Shown one piece after another: positions 7,910 through 9,955 of a stretch of 9,955 nucleotides of DNA. The stretch comes from an uncultured Eubacterium sp. (GTDB lineage: Bacteria; Bacillota_A; Clostridia; Lachnospirales; Lachnospiraceae). Positions within the stretch are counted from its first letter, which is position 1. The number at the start of each line of letters is the position of its first letter. Position numbers and translations under genes: made by a program. The stretch is taken from positions 1 to 9,955 of the forward strand of contig CAQBGY010000101.1 of NCBI GenBank assembly GCA_948759685.1, in the 5' to 3' direction. The notes beneath the pieces were generated by a model that was not told the DNA's origin, did not search any database, and saw only the letters and a list, made by a program, of their open reading frames with translations.

Positions 7910-7952
7910 GTTTAGTTCGTTTTGGATATACAGACAAAGAAACGTACTAAAC
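7910..7952. repeat. 13-bp inverted repeat upstream of crp/fnr gene
   Basis: GTTTAGTTCGTTT (7910-7922) and AAACGTACTAAAC (7940-7952) are inverted with 12 of 13 matches and a 17-base gap. It is centred about 145 bases before the regulator start. Two half-sites of this length fit binding by a dimer or pair of dimers, or a recombinase core, but nothing in the sequence decides which. Confidence 0.6.
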
Positions 7953-8053
7953 CTTTGAACTTAAAAATATAGCAAACATGTTATGTTACATACTTTTTTG
8001 AATATTTAAACAATGTAGTTAAGTACTATCAAGCATATTTCAGGCATTTTTTA

Positions 8054-8061
8054 TACATTTG
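8054..8061 (+). promoter_or_regulatory. -7 box of crp/fnr gene promoter
   Basis: TACATTTG matches the Bacteroidetes -7 consensus TAnnTTTG exactly and lies 16 bases before the regulator ATG. No good TTTG -33 element is seen at the expected spacing, so this may be a weak or activator-dependent promoter giving a very short leader of about 10 bases. Confidence 0.5.
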
Positions 8062-8077
8062 CACCAATGACAAGTAA

Positions 8078-8662
8078 ATGATGACTGAATTTAATTCATA
8101 TATGAGCAATATAGACATAGATTTTTTTAAAGAATTGTGTCTAAAACATGGAGAGTTACGACATTATAAAAAGAATGAGTTTATTCTCCATGAAGATGAT
8201 GCATGTTCTTTCTTCGGGTTTATCTTGTCAGGTGTAGTCAAATACAGTTGTACCAACCGGACAGAAAACAAGCCGTATAATGTCGGTTTTTCCTTTCCAA
8301 ATGAATTTATAGGCGATTACCCCACTTGCTTATATGGCATGAAATCAGAATTGAATATACAGGCAATAATCCCGTGCGAGATTTACATCTGTTCTTCTGC
8401 ATTCTTACAGCAAAAATTCGAGGAGAACAAAGAAAGCCAACGGATAGCCCGTATCGCAGCCGAACAGATGTTTTTCCAATCATATTCACGTTATTTGGAT
8501 TTATTCAGATTCACACCGGAAGAGCGTTACCTCCAACTTTTAAAAAAATGCCCTGCAATCCTTCAAATGGTATCACTAAAAGAAATAGCATCCTACCTTA
8601 AAATTACACCCGTACACATGAGCCGAATCAGACGCAAGCAAAGTCTTGACAACAAAAAATAA
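8078..8662 (+). CDS. Crp/Fnr-family transcriptional regulator
   Basis: This 194-residue protein has the two-domain layout of Crp/Fnr regulators. The N-terminal cupin-like sensor (about residues 20-115) shows the family pattern LRHYKKNEFILHEDDACSFFGFILSGVVKYS, with the glycine turn before a strand. The C-terminal helix-turn-helix (about 166-187) reads SLKEIASYLKITPVHMSRIRRK, a textbook DNA-recognition helix. The Arg-Glu pair of cAMP-binding Crp and the Fnr-type N-terminal cysteine cluster are not evident, so the ligand is unknown; many Bacteroidetes members lack both. ATG codons at 8078, 8081 and 8102 are possible starts, none with a strong ribosome site. It is the first gene of the AT-rich island and may control the lipoprotein gene 154 bases downstream and itself. 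Confidence 0.88.
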   Translation: MMTEFNSYMSNIDIDFFKELCLKHGELRHYKKNEFILHEDDACSFFGFILSGVVKYSCTNRTENKPYNVGFSFPNEFIGDYPTCLYGMKSELNIQAIIPCEIYICSSAFLQQKFEENKESQRIARIAAEQMFFQSYSRYLDLFRFTPEERYLQLLKKCPAILQMVSLKEIASYLKITPVHMSRIRRKQSLDNKK

Positions 8663-8734
8663 ACATAGGTTTAGAAATTTACATTCATAACAATATTCCA
8701 AGAGTATCTTAATCTGCCAAAGGATTCTTCTTTT

Positions 8735-8753
8735 TATCTTTGTCTTATCTTTG
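8735..8753 (+). promoter_or_regulatory. Tandem -7 boxes before lipoprotein gene
   Basis: Two perfect TAnnTTTG boxes (TATCTTTG at 8735-8742 and 8746-8753) occur as a TTATCTTTG repeat with an 11-bp period. A TCTG at 8713-8716 is a fair -33 element for the first. Transcripts would start near 8750-8762, leaving a leader of about 55-65 bases before the lipoprotein ATG. The pair implies two staggered start points. Confidence 0.65.
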
Positions 8754-8816
8754 GTTGGTTCAACGAAGAAACAAAATAAAGATTGAATGAGTTAAACAAA
8801 AAATAAAAAAGAGAAT

Positions 8817-9227
8817 ATGAAAACAAAAGAAATTCTTGGAATACTTATGCTATTCCTCTGTACATTCTGTTTTATAAACTGCGATGATGATAATGAACAG
8901 ACAAATGAATTAACCCCCGAAGCACTTTATCAGACTTCATGGCGTGGAACAGGGCATTGTGAGGCTTGGACAGTACAAAATATGGGGGTCGGTATGCAAT
9001 TTGTAGATACTCAGAAAGGGAAAGTAAATTGGGAAGGTTACGATGAAATTGATATTACTTATACAATAGAAGGGAAATATATCACATTTAATAGCAATGC
9101 TTTATATTTGGGTGGAGCCCCTTGGATTATCAAAAGCTATACCCAAAAACATATAACCATTATACAGAATGAAATTAGTCCAGATAAAGAGAAAGTAGCT
9201 ACAATTGAATTAGAGAAAATAGATTAA
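8817..9227 (+). CDS. Small lipoprotein, lipocalin-like
   Basis: This 136-residue protein has a lipoprotein signal: basic MKTK, hydrophobic core (residues 6-20), then FINC with Cys22 as lipidation site. The mature N-terminus CDDDNE carries the acidic run that sends Bacteroidetes lipoproteins to the cell surface. The mature domain is strand-rich with the motif LYQTSWRGTGH near its start and repeated short strands (EIDITYTIEGKYITF, TQKHITIIQNEI, KVATIELEKI). That is the look of small lipocalin-like domains common in Bacteroidales, in which W in a SW-x-G motif packs the barrel base. A ligand or partner cannot be read from the sequence. It has its own tandem promoter and sits 28 bases before a tiny membrane-protein gene. 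Low GC matches the island, not the tra operon. Confidence 0.75.
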   Translation: MKTKEILGILMLFLCTFCFINCDDDNEQTNELTPEALYQTSWRGTGHCEAWTVQNMGVGMQFVDTQKGKVNWEGYDEIDITYTIEGKYITFNSNALYLGGAPWIIKSYTQKHITIIQNEISPDKEKVATIELEKID

Positions 9228-9255
9228 ACTGAACCATGGGAACATTAAAAGTAAT

Positions 9256-9468
9256 ATGAAACTGAAATATATATTGAATGTTATACTATTTGTTTTGGCA
9301 TTATCTTTTTTGTCTATGTGTATATTTAAGACTACAGAGTTAAGTTTGAAATGTATGCAATTTGCTGTATCTATCTCCTGTATAGGAGCAATGTTTTCTA
9401 CAAAAAGATATAGATACATATTTGCATCTATTGCTTTAATCATTATAGGAATATCTTTTTCACTTTAA
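9256..9468 (+). CDS. Small membrane protein of unknown function
   Basis: This 70-residue protein is almost entirely hydrophobic. Likely membrane segments are residues 5-24, 33-48 and 53-69, with a basic break KRYRY at 50-54, giving two or three passes. It starts 28 bases after the lipoprotein stop on the same strand, so the two may be cotranscribed. No family is recognised. A 77-residue reverse-strand frame overlaps it, but forward orientation, spacing and membrane character favour this one. The gene could be a small partner of the lipoprotein or a remnant. Confidence 0.55.
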   Translation: MKLKYILNVILFVLALSFLSMCIFKTTELSLKCMQFAVSISCIGAMFSTKRYRYIFASIALIIIGISFSL

Positions 9469-9546
9469 ATGTCCATAATAACGATAATGATTTGATTATT
9501 GAATGGTATAATAATAGTCCAGTCTACAGATAGCGACTAAAAACGG

Positions 9547-9574
9547 GGGCAAGGGATGCCCGAATTTGTCCTGC
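9547..9574 (+). other. Candidate oriT: hairpin plus nick-like TCCTGC
   Basis: GGGCA (9547-9551) and TGCCC (9557-9561) form a hairpin with loop AGGGA. Seven bases later comes TCCTGC (9569-9574), matching the core of MOBP-type nick sites (YATCCTG|Y in RP4 and relatives), so a nick would fall between 9573 and 9574. The layout, an inverted repeat then about 8 bases then nic, copies the RP4 order. Placement at the edge of the tra unit, where CTnDOT-like elements carry divergent mob genes, fits. The short motif could be chance. Confidence 0.4.
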
Positions 9575-9599
9575 GGAGCTTGAAATTATCCGGGTGCGG

Positions 9600-9628
9600 T
9601 AAATCTCCAACTGTTGGTTGGAGATTTA
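9600..9628. repeat. Perfect 12-bp hairpin
   Basis: TAAATCTCCAAC (9600-9611) and GTTGGAGATTTA (9617-9628) are exact reverse complements around the loop TGTTG. It is too long for chance in this region. Only short runs of A or T flank it, so it is not a clear terminator. It may be part of the transfer origin, a relaxosome binding site or a structured RNA. Confidence 0.7.
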
Positions 9629-9666
9629 AAACGGGTACAGACCGAAGTTAATCGCTTGCTTTAAAC

Positions 9667-9765
9667 GAGCCATTTGTGAGCCATTTGTATATATTGTTTT
9701 CGGCTTATAATCAACAGTTTTACAAAAATCGCATTATACTTGTGAGCCATTTGTGAAGCGTTTGG
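9667..9765. repeat. Iteron-like 11-bp repeats GAGCCATTTGT
   Basis: Exact GAGCCATTTGT copies occur at 9667-9677, 9678-9688 and 9744-9754, and a degenerate fourth (GAAGCGTTTGG) at 9755-9765. The four form two head-to-tail pairs whose starts are 77 bases apart, seven repeat lengths, so pairs are in register on the helix. This geometry suits cooperative binding by a replication, relaxosome, excision or integrase-arm protein. Confidence 0.72.
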
Positions 9766-9852
9766 CAAGCCTTTGATTGAGTTTCCGTTATTCTTCTATT
9801 ATCAGGTGACACGACAAAAAGAAAACATCTTCGGCAAAATCTTTGTTATGTT

Positions 9853-9884
9853 TTTGCAGGTGATTACATAATATACTATCTTTG
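9853..9884 (+). promoter_or_regulatory. Bacteroidetes promoter for the right-edge gene
   Basis: TTTG at 9853-9856 is followed, after 20 bases, by TATCTTTG at 9877-9884. This is a full match to the Bacteroidetes primary sigma consensus (TTTG, 19-21 bases, TAnnTTTG). Transcription should start near 9890, about 20 bases before the ATG at 9909. Confidence 0.75.
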
Positions 9885-9908
9885 CATATAGAAACAAAGG
9901 ACATAAAT

Positions 9909-9955
9909 ATGGCTTCATTCAGGAAAGAGATACTTGGGCAGATTGAACGGATAGA
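9909..9955 (+). CDS. Start of unidentified gene (partial)
   Basis: An ATG at 9909-9911 opens a frame, MASFRKEILGQIERI, running off the right edge after 15 codons. It is supported mainly by the consensus promoter 25 bases upstream and a short, normal leader. The peptide looks like an amphipathic helix, but 15 residues are too few to name a family. Position next to a candidate oriT, facing away from the tra operon, suggests a mobilisation gene (mobA-type accessory or relaxase). A recombinase or excision protein is an alternative. Confidence 0.6.
   Translation, partial: MASFRKEILGQIERI

Larger units (their letters stand above)
7652..8077. other. AT-rich non-coding stretch with inverted repeats
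   Basis: These 426 bases between the traG breakpoint and the Crp/Fnr gene hold no credible gene. They are much more AT-rich than the tra operon. They contain a GCATACAA direct repeat (7710-7717 and 7721-7728), a palindrome TTTTTCA-G-TGAAAAA (7816-7830), a long imperfect inverted repeat (7842-7857 with 7869-7884) and a second inverted repeat (7910-7922 with 7940-7952). The only near-ideal ribosome-site-plus-ATG (AGGAG directly before ATG at 7791) opens an 11-codon frame. I found no reverse-strand TAnnTTTG box that could drive the tra genes. Confidence 0.7.
9469..9908. other. Intergenic region with hairpins, iterons and promoter
   Basis: No convincing protein gene lies in these 440 bases. GC rises sharply at about 9540, marking the end of the AT-rich island. 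The right part holds the candidate oriT hairpin and TCCTGC, a perfect 12-bp hairpin, four 11-bp iteron-like repeats and a promoter. A 31-codon frame (9556-9651, MPEFVLRSLKLSGCGKSPTV then WRFKTGTDRS) runs through the two hairpins. It has no ribosome site, so I judge it a by-product of a conserved structured DNA or RNA element. Confidence 0.6.

Noticed and set aside
7652..8077. A reverse-strand promoter that could rescue the truncated tra operon
   Set aside because: Scanning for CAAAnnTA (reverse complement of the Bacteroidetes -7 box) gave no match in this stretch.
9210..9443. 77-codon reverse frame opposite the small membrane gene
   Set aside because: It overlaps the lipoprotein stop and faces it; the forward frame has better spacing and context.
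9473..9506. Imperfect inverted repeat after the small membrane gene as a terminator
   Set aside because: Arms CCATAATAA and TTATTGAATGG pair only with a two-base bulge, are AT-rich and lack a U-tract.

Overview
The window comes from a member of the Bacteroidota, most likely Bacteroidales (Bacteroides/Parabacteroides-like). This rests on a reverse-strand run of TraG-to-TraQ-type genes of the CTnDOT-like conjugative transposon family and on Bacteroidetes-style promoters (TTTG, about 20 bases, TAnnTTTG). No rRNA, tRNA, CRISPR array or transposase gene is visible.

Region 1 (1-7651, reverse strand, read right to left) is the distal part of a type IV secretion/conjugation operon: a broken traG, then a TraH-like lipoprotein (DUF3876), traI (DUF4141), traJ, traK, traL, traM, traN, traO and traQ, plus the possible start of one more gene running off the left edge. 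Genes are separated by 3-33 bases or overlap (traN/traO by 4 bases as ATGA, traL/traM by 26), so they form one transcription unit. Together they would build a transfer channel: TraJ (VirB6-like), TraK (VirB8-like), TraM (VirB10-like) and TraN (VirB9-like) as the envelope-spanning core, TraL as an inner-membrane subunit, TraI, TraO, TraQ and the TraH-like protein as exported accessory parts, and TraG (VirB4-like) as the ATPase. A traP-type primase gene, usual between traO and traQ, is absent.

Region 2 (about 7640-9540) is a clearly more AT-rich island that begins exactly where traG is cut, just upstream of its Walker A motif. It carries a 426-base non-coding stretch rich in inverted repeats, a Crp/Fnr-family regulator, a small lipoprotein and a tiny membrane protein, all on the forward strand.

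Region 3 (about 9540-9955) returns to higher GC. It holds a candidate transfer origin (small hairpin followed by a TCCTGC nick-like sequence), a perfect 12-bp hairpin, four 11-bp iteron-like repeats in two tandem pairs, and an excellent Bacteroidetes promoter 25 bases before the first 15 codons of an unidentified forward gene. In CTnDOT-like elements the tra operon and mob operon are divergent. The simplest reading is therefore that traA-traF, the 5' half of traG and the tra promoter have been replaced by the AT-rich island, leaving a decayed or rearranged element. An assembly join is the main alternative.
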